Shown: positions 50,766 through 60,007, counted from the stretch's first letter. The stretch: 64,000 nucleotides of DNA from Desulfobulbus sp. (GCA_031280615.1 JAITGO010000022.1:186001-250000); one strand, 5' to 3'. The notes: generated by a model not told the origin, from the sequence alone. Program-made: numbers and translations.

Positions 50766-51407
50766 ATGAAAAAGTGGGAATGTACGGTGTGCGGCTATAT
50801 TCATGTCGGGGACGAACCGCCGGATGAATGTCCGGTGTGCTCGGCCGACAAGAGCATGTTCGTCGAGGTGGTCGAGGAGCAAAACCCTGCCGAAACAGCC
50901 GCAGCACCGGAAACCGCGCCACAACCGCAGCCGACCGTCCCGCCATCTTTGCCCGCCAAGATCTATGCCTTGGCTTCGGCCCTGACCGTGCGGTACCACC
51001 TCCACCCGATCATGGTCCACACCCCCAATGGCGTGGTGCCGATGGCCCTGGTCTTCATGCTGATCACCGTCTGGTTCGGCTTGCCGCTTTTCGAAACAGC
51101 CGCTCTGTACAGCTTGGTTTTCGTCCTGGTTTCCATGCCGATGGTGCTGTTTACCGGCTACGTGATGTGGCAGCAACGCTACCGGGGCGCATTCACTTCC
51201 ATTTTCAAGATCAAAATCGGTGCCTCGATCGCCGCCGTAGTCCTGCTGCTGGGCTTGGTTATCTGGCGGGCCGTCCAGCCGGACATCGCCAGCTCGGCCT
51301 CGACCGGCCGCTGGATCTATTTGTTTTGCTGCTTGCTTCTGGTCGGTGTCGTGGGAACGGCCGGACATTTTGGCGGCAAGCTGGTTTTCGGCAGCCGAAA
51401 GGATTAA
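50766..51407 (+). CDS. Rubredoxin-like domain fused to a DUF2231-like membrane domain
   Basis: This unusual 213-residue protein begins with a short rubredoxin-type iron site: CTVCGYIHVG (Cys6, Cys9) and CPVCSADKSMF (Cys22, Cys25). A Pro/Ala linker follows. Then come four predicted membrane helices preceded by the LHPIMVHTPNGVVPMALVF pattern of DUF2231, whose histidines may bind haem. A membrane-bound electron carrier or oxygen-responsive redox protein is plausible. The ATG at 50766 follows GGGAGG. It lies 78 nt after gpsA and 127 nt before rubrerythrin, which supports an oxidative-stress role. Confidence 0.75.
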   Translation: MKKWECTVCGYIHVGDEPPDECPVCSADKSMFVEVVEEQNPAETAAAPETAPQPQPTVPPSLPAKIYALASALTVRYHLHPIMVHTPNGVVPMALVFMLITVWFGLPLFETAALYSLVFVLVSMPMVLFTGYVMWQQRYRGAFTSIFKIKIGASIAAVVLLLGLVIWRAVQPDIASSASTGRWIYLFCCLLLVGVVGTAGHFGGKLVFGSRKD

Positions 51408-51534
51408 ACTTTTGGTAAATGGTATCAAGTGATTTTAATTCCTATTCTACTTGCCTCTTTCGATGGTGTGCGTTATCGTTGTCTCGATCCTGTGGGACAA
51501 TGAACCACCAACTTAAACAACACGGAGGAAAGCA

Positions 51535-52035
51535 ATGGCCACGACCAAAGACAATCTGAAAGAAGCGTTTTCCGGGGAAAGCCAAGCGAATCAAAAATAC
51601 CGCGCTTTTGCCAAAAAGGCGGAGAAGGACGGTTTTACCAATATTGCCAAACTGTTCCGAACCACCGCCGAGGCCGAGCGAATCCATGCCGAAGGGCATC
51701 TCAAGGCCCTGGACATGATCGCCTCCACTGCGGAAAATCTGCAGGCGGCCATTGACGGCGAAACCTACGAGTTCACCGAAATGTATCCGCCGATGGTCGA
51801 TCTGGCCGTGGCCGACGGGCACAAGGCAAAAACCATGTTCAAGTTTGCCGTCGATGCGGAAGCCATTCATGCCAAGATCTACGCCAAGGCCTTGGAAGCG
51901 GTGAAAAAAGGGGTGGATCTCGATGTCAGCGAGTTCTATCTCTGTCCGGTCTGCGGCTATATCGAGCTGGGTGCGGCTCCGGAAAAATGTCCGGTCTGCG
52001 GCGCCAAAAAGTCCGTCTTCGAACAGGTCGCCTGA
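51535..52035 (+). CDS. rbr: Rubrerythrin
   Basis: This is a di-iron peroxidase of anaerobes, 166 residues. The four-helix ferritin-like part contains AFSGESQANQKYRAFAKKAE, FRTTAEAERIHAEGHL and AVDAEAIHAKIYAKAL, with the glutamates and histidine that bind the di-iron site. The C-terminal rubredoxin domain has CPVCGYIEL and CPVCGAKKS. The ATG at 51535 follows CGGAGG. It probably receives electrons from a rubredoxin and removes hydrogen peroxide. The fusion gene upstream carries a similar short rubredoxin site. Confidence 0.97.
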   Translation: MATTKDNLKEAFSGESQANQKYRAFAKKAEKDGFTNIAKLFRTTAEAERIHAEGHLKALDMIASTAENLQAAIDGETYEFTEMYPPMVDLAVADGHKAKTMFKFAVDAEAIHAKIYAKALEAVKKGVDLDVSEFYLCPVCGYIELGAAPEKCPVCGAKKSVFEQVA

Positions 52036-52043
52036 CGCCGGGC

Positions 52044-52088
52044 GGGTGGGCACATCCAAGCCCCATTTTCACCCAGGGATGCCCACCC
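52044..52088 (+). terminator. Hairpin downstream of rubrerythrin
   Basis: GGGTGGGCA (52044-52052) pairs with TGCCCACCC (52080-52088) across a 27-nt loop. There is no U-tract, so termination is uncertain. It may instead stabilise the rubrerythrin mRNA end. Confidence 0.4.
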
Positions 52089-52146
52089 GTCGCCCCATAC
52101 GGGGAGCGGCACTGCCGTTCCCCGCGCTTTTCCTTCCAACCCGTCC

Positions 52147-53457
52147 ATGAGCCTTCTCGATCAACATTCCGTTTTTGCCGCCATGTTGCAGGACGGTCCC
52201 TTTGCGATCGGCGATACCCTGCTTCTGGCTCACCCCTTTTCCCACGAAACCAAGCAGTGGGTGCAAGGCATTCGCGGCAATCTGTTGCTCAAGACCAAGT
52301 ACCGCCTGGTGCGCAACCAGGTTTTCGATCTGCTGGACGTGCGCAATTTCGACGAAATCCTGGCCCTGGTCCACGACCGTCGGCTGCGGGTCAAGGCGGC
52401 GGAACGGGCTTATCTCTTGATCGGCAACATGTTCGCCATCGAGGGCGGCCACCGGGATGTCGTCCGGCAGCTCCACGAATACGCCCGCACCGCCGACGAC
52501 GTCATCAACTCGCTCCGGGCCAAGGTGCTGGCGCCGTTCAGCGCCCACATCGAAACCACTAACGAGATCGTCACCGCCTGGGATCCGGTGGAGTTGCTGC
52601 TGGCCCAGTTCGACGACCGCTACCACAAGAAGGCGCGGTTCGAGGCCAAACGCAAACTGGTGCTGATGGGATTGGCCGGCTCCATCGACCTGCGGGAGCG
52701 GGAAACCAAGATCGCCGAAAAATTCCTCGGCTTTCTCAATTTCCTCAACGCCTTCGTCTGGAGCCCGGATTACCGGATCGGCGAGCTCGACATCCGCTAT
52801 CTGCACAGTTATCACCATCCCGACGATTTCAGCTGCAGCTCGGTCAAGGTGTTGTCCGAGGAAGAGGCCCGCAAGGTGGTGACCGGACACGGAGAGAAGC
52901 TGACCCTGATCAAGCGGCGGCGTTTCCGCGACAACGGCACCGACATTCCCATCTACGTCACCATTCGGAAAAAAGAGCCCCCGGCCAAGGTGCTTAAGCT
53001 GTTGCGCAAGAACGAGAAAAATCCGGCAACCGCGGTCGACGACGAGCTCGGCCTGATGGCGGTGCTCGATTCGGTCAACGATGTCAAGCGGTTCGTGCGC
53101 CACCTCACCCGGAGCGCGACCGTGGCCGAATCGTTCATGACCCTGGAGGACATCTCCGACACCCTGACCGGCGGGGAATACCAAAGCAGGGCCACCGGCA
53201 GCTCGGGCAAGACCGCGATGCTCAAGTTTTTCGCCCGCACCGGCGGCATGCGGATCGAATTCATCATCCACACCAACCGTTCCTACCTCAACTACATCTA
53301 CCAGCGGGACGTGGCCCACGACGAATACGAAGTGAAGCGCATCTTCGACACCGGCGTGGTGGCCTTTCTCTTCCCGCCGGACATCTATCGCCTCGACCTG
53401 GATGCGATCCGCACCCTCCAGTTGACCCGGTTCCGGCGGCAAATCGAGGAGAATTGA
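52147..53457 (+). CDS. Unrecognised 436-residue protein (possible RelA/SpoT-like fold in its C-terminal half)
   Basis: I do not recognise this protein as a named family. It is soluble, with no signal peptide or membrane helix. Residues 60-200 are helical and charged. From about 250 it resembles a nucleotidyltransferase layout: a basic stretch KRRRFRDNG with IPIYVTIRKKEPPAKVLKLL (258-286), DDELGLMAVLDSVNDVKRFVRHL (298-320), and MRIEFIIHTN with DEYEVKRIF (368-400). In order and spacing this loosely follows RelA/SpoT synthetases, which show K-rich, D-x-x-G-x-R and E-x-Q-x-R-T segments. The arginine-rich catalytic residues are not clearly conserved, so this is only a hypothesis. It lies between rubrerythrin and purU. 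Confidence 0.7.
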   Translation: MSLLDQHSVFAAMLQDGPFAIGDTLLLAHPFSHETKQWVQGIRGNLLLKTKYRLVRNQVFDLLDVRNFDEILALVHDRRLRVKAAERAYLLIGNMFAIEGGHRDVVRQLHEYARTADDVINSLRAKVLAPFSAHIETTNEIVTAWDPVELLLAQFDDRYHKKARFEAKRKLVLMGLAGSIDLRERETKIAEKFLGFLNFLNAFVWSPDYRIGELDIRYLHSYHHPDDFSCSSVKVLSEEEARKVVTGHGEKLTLIKRRRFRDNGTDIPIYVTIRKKEPPAKVLKLLRKNEKNPATAVDDELGLMAVLDSVNDVKRFVRHLTRSATVAESFMTLEDISDTLTGGEYQSRATGSSGKTAMLKFFARTGGMRIEFIIHTNRSYLNYIYQRDVAHDEYEVKRIFDTGVVAFLFPPDIYRLDLDAIRTLQLTRFRRQIEEN

Positions 53458-53654
53458 CCGCCTGTCCAGCGTCCGGATCGTTATTTGTTGCGTGCGGTTA
53501 AGAAAAGTTGCTCCCGCAGCTTGCGGATTCCACGGGAAAAATATATCCTGCGCCCGAAAATGTGTGGTCCGGGCCACCGGCTTCGCCGCTTGCGGCGCAA
53601 CCTTGAGCTTTTGGGCCGCATTCCCTGTTTCCCATTCCGCGCGCCCCGATTGTC

Positions 53655-54536
53655 ATGATCTCCATCAGCTCCTCACGCCAACCGGCCTCGGCCATCCTGC
53701 TGATCCATTGCCCCGACAGCAAGGGAATCGTGGCCACCGTCAGCGAATTCATCTATAAAAACAACGGTAACATCACCAACCTCGACCAGCACGTCGATGT
53801 CAAGCGCAAGGTTTTTTTCATGCGGGTCGAGTGGGAGCTGGACAACTTCATCATCCCCGACAACAAGATCGGCGAGTATTTCGACACCCTGATTGCCAAG
53901 AAATTCGAGATGCAGTGGCAGCTGCACTTTTCCCACGAAGTGCCGCGGATGGCGGTGTTCGTTTCCAAGCAGCCCCATTGTCTCTATGACATTCTTTCCC
54001 GCTGGAGATCCCAAGAGCTCGAGGTGGACATCCCGCTGATCATCAGCAACCATCCCGAGCTCGAGCCGGTGGCCCGGCAGTTCGGTATCGATTTCCACTG
54101 GTTTGCGATCGACGACACCAGCAAGCAGGAACAGGAGCAGGCCCAGTTGCGCCTGCTGGCGGAGCACCAGATCGAGTTCATCGTCCTGGCCCGCTACATG
54201 CAAATCCTGTCGGCCTCCTTCATCGGCCAGTACAAGAACAAGATCGTCAACATCCACCATTCCTTTCTGCCCGCGTTCCCCGGCGCCAAGCCTTATCATT
54301 CCGCCTTTGAGCGCGGGGTCAAGGTCATCGGCGCCACCAGCCACTACGTGACCGAGGAGCTGGATGCCGGCCCGATCATCGCCCAGGACATCATCCGGGT
54401 CAGCCATGCCGATTCGGTGGAAGATCTGGTCCGCAAGGGTCGGGACCTGGAAAAGGTGATTCTGTCCCGGTCGATCTGGCACCATGTGCAGCGCCAGATC
54501 CTGGTCTATCAAAACCGGACCGTGGTCTTTTCCTGA
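53655..54536 (+). CDS. purU: Formyltetrahydrofolate deformylase
   Basis: This enzyme hydrolyses 10-formyl-THF to THF and formate. It has 293 residues: an N-terminal ACT-like domain (LLIHCPDSKGIVATVSEFIY, NITNLDQHVDV) and a C-terminal formyltransferase-fold domain with VFVSKQPHCLYDIL, VLARYMQILS, the catalytic NIHHSFLPAFPGAKPYHSA and ATSHYVTEELDAGPII. The full Asn-His-Asp set of the family is visible. The ATG at 53655 has no strong ribosome site, which may limit its expression. Confidence 0.95.
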   Translation: MISISSSRQPASAILLIHCPDSKGIVATVSEFIYKNNGNITNLDQHVDVKRKVFFMRVEWELDNFIIPDNKIGEYFDTLIAKKFEMQWQLHFSHEVPRMAVFVSKQPHCLYDILSRWRSQELEVDIPLIISNHPELEPVARQFGIDFHWFAIDDTSKQEQEQAQLRLLAEHQIEFIVLARYMQILSASFIGQYKNKIVNIHHSFLPAFPGAKPYHSAFERGVKVIGATSHYVTEELDAGPIIAQDIIRVSHADSVEDLVRKGRDLEKVILSRSIWHHVQRQILVYQNRTVVFS

Positions 54537-54558
54537 AAGCGCCGGCCGTGCGGGTTCG

Positions 54559-54852
54559 TTACGGCGCCTCGGTCTCCGGTGGCGGCGAGGCCATCTCGAA
54601 TAGATGAAATTCAAGGCTGCCCTCGTAAATCAGGAAGGTGCCGATATACCTGCCGGGGTCGTCGGGCAGGGCGGTATTGGTGGTGTAGATGCCCAGGTAC
54701 CGCTCCTCGGTGGGCATGTCCGGATCCACCAATGCCCACAGCAAAGGGGCCTTGTCGTCCTTGGCCCGCACGGTGAGCAGCTGGGCGCCGAAGGGCAGGG
54801 GAACGGACTGGACCCGGTTGGGAGTGAGCTCGAATTTCCAGATTGTTTTCAT
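54559..54852 (-). CDS. Small DUF7352-like protein
   Basis: This 97-residue protein opens TIWKFELTPNRVQSVPLPFG, followed by AQLLTVRAKDDKAPLLWALVD, a pattern seen in small phage and bacterial proteins grouped as DUF7352. No function is known. It has no signal peptide, and a Pro-rich tail (SPPPETEAP). It is one of only two minus-strand genes between 43.5 kb and the right edge, which may indicate an insertion, though no mobile element borders it. Confidence in coding is good, in family moderate. Confidence 0.65.
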   Translation of the reverse strand: MKTIWKFELTPNRVQSVPLPFGAQLLTVRAKDDKAPLLWALVDPDMPTEERYLGIYTTNTALPDDPGRYIGTFLIYEGSLEFHLFEMASPPPETEAP

Positions 54853-54981
54853 ATGATGTTCCGATATTCGATTTTTCCACGATTTTCAGATATGATAGAA
54901 GAAGCGGCCGACCGCAGCCGTCTCCGATCCAGGCCCGACATGGGCGGTTTTTCTGTTTAACTCCACCTAATTGCCGACGCA

Positions 54982-56274
54982 ATGGATATCCTCCTGCTGG
55001 TAGTGCTCGTTCTGGTCAATGGCGTGTTTGCCATGACGGAAATCGCGATCATCTCCACCCGCGAAGCCCGGCTGCGCGCCCTGGCCGACGAGGGCCGGCG
55101 AGGGGCCCGCACCGCCCTGAAACTCAAGAACAATCCGGCCATCTTTTTATCCACCATCCAGGTCGGGATCACCATGGTCGGCATCCTCAGCGGCGCCGTC
55201 GGCGAAAATGCGCTGGTGGCCCCGATTGCCCGCGCCCTGGCTATCGTGCCGCTGTTCCAACCCTATGCCCAGGCCATCGCCTTGGTGGTGGTGGTGGTGG
55301 TGCTCACCTATTTTTCGGTGGTGTTCGGCGAACTGGTGCCCAAACACCTGGGCTTGCTGCGGCCCGAGCAAACGGCAGCCACGGTCGCACCCTTGATGCA
55401 GATGCTGTCCCGGGTGGGCAAGCCCCTGGTCTACTTCTTTTCCTTGTCCGCCGACCTGCTCCTGCGCCTGCTGGGCGCGGGCAAGCGGGAAGAGGTGTCG
55501 GTCACCGACGAGGAAATCAAGATCCTGATGGAGCAGGGAGCCCAGGCGGGGGTCTTCCACGAAAGCGAGCGGCTCTTGGTCGCCAATGTCCTGCATCTGG
55601 ACGAACAGCCGGTCACCACCATCATGACTCACCGCCAGGATATCCAACCGCTCGACCTGACCAAACCGGAGCCGGAAATCCGCCAATTTCTCGCCGACAC
55701 CCCGTTTTCCCTGGTGGTGGTCTGCCGCGGCGGCCTGGATGAGGTGGCAGGCCTGCTCCGCACCGCCGACCTGTTAAAGGCCGCCCTGGCCTGCGAACCG
55801 CTGGCCATCGAAAGCCATTTGCGCCAGCCCCTTTATGTTCCCGAATACGTGACCACCACCCAATTGCTGGAAAATTTCCGCCGGGTGCAGCTGCCGTGCG
55901 CCTTGATCGTCGACGAATATGGCGATATCCAGGGGATGGTGACTTTGACCGACGTCCTGGCGGCCATTGTCGGAGCGGTGCCCTCGGCCAAGGCGGCCGA
56001 GGATCAGGAATTGGTCAGGCGGGAGGACGGCTCCTGGCTGATCGGCGGAGGGGTACCCATCGAACAGGTCAAAATGGCCTTGAAAATCACCAAGGAACTG
56101 AACGGGGAGGGGAGCAACACCTACCATACCCTGGCCGGATTCGTTTTGTGGGTGCTGGGACGCATCCCCAGGGAAACCGATCAGTTCGAGGAGCACGGCT
56201 TCCGCTTTGAGGTGGTCGACATGGACAACAACCGCATCGATAAAATTCTGGTGACTCGTCTCGGGATTTCCTGA
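54982..56274 (+). CDS. CNNM/CorC-family membrane protein (DUF21, CBS pair, CorC_HlyC)
   Basis: This 430-residue protein belongs to the family often called hemolysin-like, now linked to magnesium or cobalt efflux. The DUF21 membrane part begins LLVVLVLVNGVFAMTEIAIIS and has several helices up to about residue 130, including VVFGELVPKHLGL. A cytosolic CBS pair follows (about 195-320, with VNVLHLDEQPVTTIMTHR-like and CALIVDEYGDIQGMVTLTDVLAAIVG segments), then a C-terminal CorC_HlyC domain. The ATG at 54982 starts the first helix. Transport substrate is not determinable from sequence. Confidence 0.9.
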   Translation: MDILLLVVLVLVNGVFAMTEIAIISTREARLRALADEGRRGARTALKLKNNPAIFLSTIQVGITMVGILSGAVGENALVAPIARALAIVPLFQPYAQAIALVVVVVVLTYFSVVFGELVPKHLGLLRPEQTAATVAPLMQMLSRVGKPLVYFFSLSADLLLRLLGAGKREEVSVTDEEIKILMEQGAQAGVFHESERLLVANVLHLDEQPVTTIMTHRQDIQPLDLTKPEPEIRQFLADTPFSLVVVCRGGLDEVAGLLRTADLLKAALACEPLAIESHLRQPLYVPEYVTTTQLLENFRRVQLPCALIVDEYGDIQGMVTLTDVLAAIVGAVPSAKAAEDQELVRREDGSWLIGGGVPIEQVKMALKITKELNGEGSNTYHTLAGFVLWVLGRIPRETDQFEEHGFRFEVVDMDNNRIDKILVTRLGIS

Positions 56275-56304
56275 GAAACGCGGGAAAAAGGGGGCAGGGG
56301 GAAT

Positions 56305-57807
56305 ATGGTGCAACGGGAAACGAACAGGGTGATATTGCCGACGGCATGTCTCTGGGTATTGATCGTGGCGCTGCTGGCCGCGTCCGTGGCCGAAGCCGCA
56401 GCCCCGGTGCAGTCCCGGCGGTATGCCCTTGTCTACGCCTGGGACACGGAGCGGCAGCGGATTCTCGAGTATCGGCAGCAAGTCGCCGCCTCACTGGGCT
56501 TGAAGACGGACAGTCAACTTAAAATCGTCGGCCGGGAACAGGATTACGGCCTGGTCTGGAATATCAATGCCTCGATGGCACAGGCGAAGAAGCAGGCCGA
56601 GCAGCAGAATGCGCGCCTGCGGCGGGCAGGACTCAAACCGGCGCAGGTGGTTGCCAGCACCGGTTTTTCCGAACTCTATCATGTCCGGGTGCGTCAAGCC
56701 GCACGGGCCGATACCTTGCAAGGAGAATACGCCCGGCTGAAAAATGTCCTGGGGTCCCGGGTCGGGGACAAGCTGGCCATCGAAAAAACCGATTCCCGGC
56801 AATGGGCGTTGGTCTACCGGGGCTGGGAAAGCAAGAAAGAGGCGCAGAAAAGCGCCCGGAACATCGCCTCAGTGCTCCCCCGGACCAGCAAGGCGCCGGT
56901 GCTCGTTGCCGCCATCGACCGGCCGGCCGTGATGACTGCGGCGGATGCCGCTCTGGCCGAACCCCCGAACAAATCGGCCGCTGCGGACCGGAACGATCGG
57001 GGGCGGCCGCAAGCCCGCCAGGAGTCCGGCGGTGGACTCAACACCAAGATCGCCCCCCTGCTGCAGGCGGAACTCCGCAAGGCCAAAATCCAGCCTCAGG
57101 TGCGTGCCGGTTGGGCGGCCTACGACCTCACCACCGACAACTACCTGGTCAGCATCAACCTCAACCGTCCCTTTCAGGCGGCCAGCATGATCAAGCCCTT
57201 TGTCGCCCTGGCCTTTTTCCATCAGGTCGACAAGGGCAAGATGTCGTACACGGCGCAGCATCGCCAGATGATGGAGGCCATGATCCAGCACAGCAGCAAT
57301 CCGGCGACCAACTGGTTCATCCGTCAGCTGGGCGGTCCGGCCCGGTGCGAGGCCCTGCTGAAAAAGGAGTACGGCCGCCTGGTCGGCCAGATCAGGATCA
57401 GGGAATATATCCCGGCCAGCGGGCGCACCTATCTCAACAGCGTGCAGCCCTGCGGCTACATCCAATTCCTCAGGGCGCTGTGGCGCTACCAGCTGCCGAA
57501 CTCCAGGGAGATGCTGCGGGTCATGGGCCTGCCCGGCCCCGACCGCCTGGTCTATGGCGCCGATCTTCCCAACAACACCGAAATCTATAACAAGACCGGT
57601 ACCACCGCGCTTTTGTGCGGCGACATGGGGATATTGGTGCTGCGGGACAAGGAGGGGCGCAAGGTACCTTATGCGGTGGTCGGCATTGTCGAGCGGTCGA
57701 GCCAGCCGGCCAACTACAAACAGTGGATGCGGGCCAGCGGCGGCGTCATCCGCGATTTTTCCTCGTTAGTGTACGAGGAAATGAAACGGAAGCACAACCT
57801 GCTGTAG
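56305..57807 (+). CDS. Exported class A beta-lactamase/penicillin-binding-like serine hydrolase with N-terminal SPOR-like repeats
   Basis: This 500-residue protein has a signal peptide (LWVLIVALLAASVAEAAA). Two repeats near 40-110 and 115-190 look SPOR-like (ARLRRAGLKPAQVV, WALVYRGWESKKEAQKSARN), which would target septal peptidoglycan. A disordered linker leads to the catalytic domain with Ser294-x-x-Lys297 (SMIK), the SSN loop (330-332) and KTG (430-432). These are the motifs of class A-type serine hydrolases. A wall-editing or antibiotic-hydrolysing role is possible. The domain is not typical of any clinical beta-lactamase that I can identify. Confidence 0.8.
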   Translation: MVQRETNRVILPTACLWVLIVALLAASVAEAAAPVQSRRYALVYAWDTERQRILEYRQQVAASLGLKTDSQLKIVGREQDYGLVWNINASMAQAKKQAEQQNARLRRAGLKPAQVVASTGFSELYHVRVRQAARADTLQGEYARLKNVLGSRVGDKLAIEKTDSRQWALVYRGWESKKEAQKSARNIASVLPRTSKAPVLVAAIDRPAVMTAADAALAEPPNKSAAADRNDRGRPQARQESGGGLNTKIAPLLQAELRKAKIQPQVRAGWAAYDLTTDNYLVSINLNRPFQAASMIKPFVALAFFHQVDKGKMSYTAQHRQMMEAMIQHSSNPATNWFIRQLGGPARCEALLKKEYGRLVGQIRIREYIPASGRTYLNSVQPCGYIQFLRALWRYQLPNSREMLRVMGLPGPDRLVYGADLPNNTEIYNKTGTTALLCGDMGILVLRDKEGRKVPYAVVGIVERSSQPANYKQWMRASGGVIRDFSSLVYEEMKRKHNLL

Positions 57808-58023
57808 CCAAAATCGCGGTCGGTGGCGAGGATTCCGGCCGGGGTACGACAGGAAAACCATGCGACTCGCTTGCCGTTTTCCGACCCCGGATGCAGGGCA
57901 AGATCACCCTTGCGTATTCTGGCATTTCTGTTATCAGTGCTGTACTTTTTCACCGTGGAACGAGCCGGCCCGGTTCCCTCGGCCTGACCTGCTTCCAGAA
58001 CTTTTTCCCTTCAGGAACCTGTT

Positions 58024-59910
58024 ATGACTTTTCCCATCGATCTCTCGACCTATAGCTCCCTTCGTCTTGCCGCGACCCAGGAATCGCTGACCGGGGAGCA
58101 ACGCGCTGCCCTGCGGGCCAACATCGACTTGGTGCGCGACGCCATCGTTTTCTTCACCGCCCTGGCCAACACCAAGGGCTTGGGAGGCCATACAGGCGGC
58201 GCCTACGACATCGTGCCCGAACTTCTGATCGCGGACGGATTCATGAAGGGGAGCGACGCCTGCTTTCCGGTCTACTTCGACGAGGCCGGCCACCGGGTGG
58301 CCATCCAATACATGATGGCGGTGCTCAACGGCCACAAGGCCCCCGAGTCCCTGCTCCATTACCGTGAATTCGGCAAGGGCTTCTACGGGCATCCCGAGCG
58401 TAACGAGGCCGACGGCGTCTTTTTCAGCTCGGGCCGCCTGGGGCATCTGTGGAGTTATGTCAACGGAGTGGCCGAGGCTCATCCGGACAAGGCGGTGTTT
58501 CTCTTCGGCAGCGACGGATCCCAACAGGAGGGTGACGACGCCGAGGCGGCCCGCTACGCCGTGGCCAGGAAACTCAACGTCAAGCTGCTGCTCGACGACA
58601 ACGACGTCACCATTGCCGGCCATCCCAGCGCCTATATGCAGGGCTACGATCTGGCCCGCACCCTGTCCGGCCACGGCCTGGATGTCCAGGTCTGCGACGG
58701 TGAGGATATCGACGCGCTGTTTGCCTGCATCCGCCGCGCGCTCGCCATCAAGGGTCCGGCGGCGGTGGTGGTCAAGCGGAAGATGGCGCCCGGCGTGGCC
58801 GGGATCGAGGGATTGCCCAAGGGGCACGACGTCATTCCGGTGCCCATGGCCATCGACTATCTCACCGCCAAGGGACGCGCGGCGGCGGTGGCGCTGCTCA
58901 AGGAAGCTCCGCCCAAGGCCGCCAAGGTCGAGTATCGCGGCAGCACCCCCGAGCAGGCCAAGAACCGCGACGAGTTCGGGAAAATCGTCAGCGACCTCCT
59001 CGCCGGCATGGACAACCCCGCGAGCAAGGTGCTGGTGGTCGATTCCGACCTCGAAGGCTCCTGCGGCCTGCACCATATCCGCAAGAATTGCCCCGAGGTC
59101 TATGTCCACGGCGGCATCATGGAGCGCAACAATTTCTCCGTGGCCGCCGGTTTCGGTTCGGTGCCGGGGCGACAGGGCATTTTCGGCACCTTTGCCGCCT
59201 TCCAGGAGATGGTCATCTCCGAGATCACCATGGCCCGGCTCAACCAGGCCAATGTCCTGGCCCATTTCTCCCATTCCGGGGTCGACGACATGGCCGACAA
59301 CACCTGCCATTTCGGCATTAACAACTTCTTTGCCGACAACGGCCTGGCCGAGCACGACCGCACCCGGCTCTATTTCCCGGCCGACGCCTTGCAACTTCGG
59401 TCCATCCTCACCGCCATCTTCGACGATCCCGGTCTGCGTTTCGTCTTTTCCACCCGCTCCGGCACCCCGTTCATCCTGGATGAGCAGGGCAACAAGCGCT
59501 TTGGCGACGGCTATGTCTTCAAACGCGACAGCGACGAGATCATCCGTTCGGGCAAGGATGGCTATATCGTCTCCTACGGGGAGATGCTCTACCGCTGCCT
59601 GCACGCGGTCGAATTGCTCAAGCAAGAGGGGATCGACATCGGCCTGATCAACAAACCGGTGCTCAACGCGGTGGACGAGGCCACGCTGGCTACCGCCGGC
59701 GCCAGCCCGATGGTGCTGGTGGTGGAGACCCAGAACAGCAAGACCGGCCTGGGCATCCGCTACGGCTCCTGGCTGCTGGAACGCGGATTCACCCCCAAAT
59801 ACGGCGCCATGGGCACCTGGAAAGACGGGGCCGGCGGTTTGTCCGAGCAGATTCCTTATCAGGGCATGGGTACCGAGGCGATCGTCGACAAGGTGAAGCA
59901 GTTGCGCTAA
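58024..59910 (+). CDS. Transketolase-family TPP-dependent enzyme
   Basis: This 628-residue enzyme has the transketolase fold. The TPP motif is GSDGSQQEGDDAEAARYAV followed by LLLDDNDVTI, and GHTGGAYD and YGHPERNE are conserved active-site segments. The pyrimidine domain has GIMERNNFSVAAGFG, FGTFAAFQEMVISEITMARL and the third domain VVVETQNSKTGLGIRYGSWL. It differs from classical tktA by its shorter length and by GSDG in place of GDG. It could be a pentose-pathway transketolase or a relative acting on dihydroxyacetone or other ketoses. The ATG at 58024 follows AGGAAC. Confidence 0.85.
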   Translation: MTFPIDLSTYSSLRLAATQESLTGEQRAALRANIDLVRDAIVFFTALANTKGLGGHTGGAYDIVPELLIADGFMKGSDACFPVYFDEAGHRVAIQYMMAVLNGHKAPESLLHYREFGKGFYGHPERNEADGVFFSSGRLGHLWSYVNGVAEAHPDKAVFLFGSDGSQQEGDDAEAARYAVARKLNVKLLLDDNDVTIAGHPSAYMQGYDLARTLSGHGLDVQVCDGEDIDALFACIRRALAIKGPAAVVVKRKMAPGVAGIEGLPKGHDVIPVPMAIDYLTAKGRAAAVALLKEAPPKAAKVEYRGSTPEQAKNRDEFGKIVSDLLAGMDNPASKVLVVDSDLEGSCGLHHIRKNCPEVYVHGGIMERNNFSVAAGFGSVPGRQGIFGTFAAFQEMVISEITMARLNQANVLAHFSHSGVDDMADNTCHFGINNFFADNGLAEHDRTRLYFPADALQLRSILTAIFDDPGLRFVFSTRSGTPFILDEQGNKRFGDGYVFKRDSDEIIRSGKDGYIVSYGEMLYRCLHAVELLKQEGIDIGLINKPVLNAVDEATLATAGASPMVLVVETQNSKTGLGIRYGSWLLERGFTPKYGAMGTWKDGAGGLSEQIPYQGMGTEAIVDKVKQLR

Positions 59911-59966
59911 GCATCGGTTGCTATCGATGCCGGTGGCGCGCGGTTGACCCCTCGCGCCGCACATTG

Positions 59967-60007
59967 AAAAAGACCGGAGTCGCGGAATGCGGCGCCGGTC
60001 TTTTTTT
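59967..60007. terminator. Intrinsic terminator between the transketolase gene and pckG
   Basis: AAAAAGACCGG (59967-59977) and CCGGTCTTTTT (59995-60005) form an 11-bp stem with a 17-nt loop, followed by T to 60007. A and T tracts make it bidirectional between convergent genes. Confidence 0.9.
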
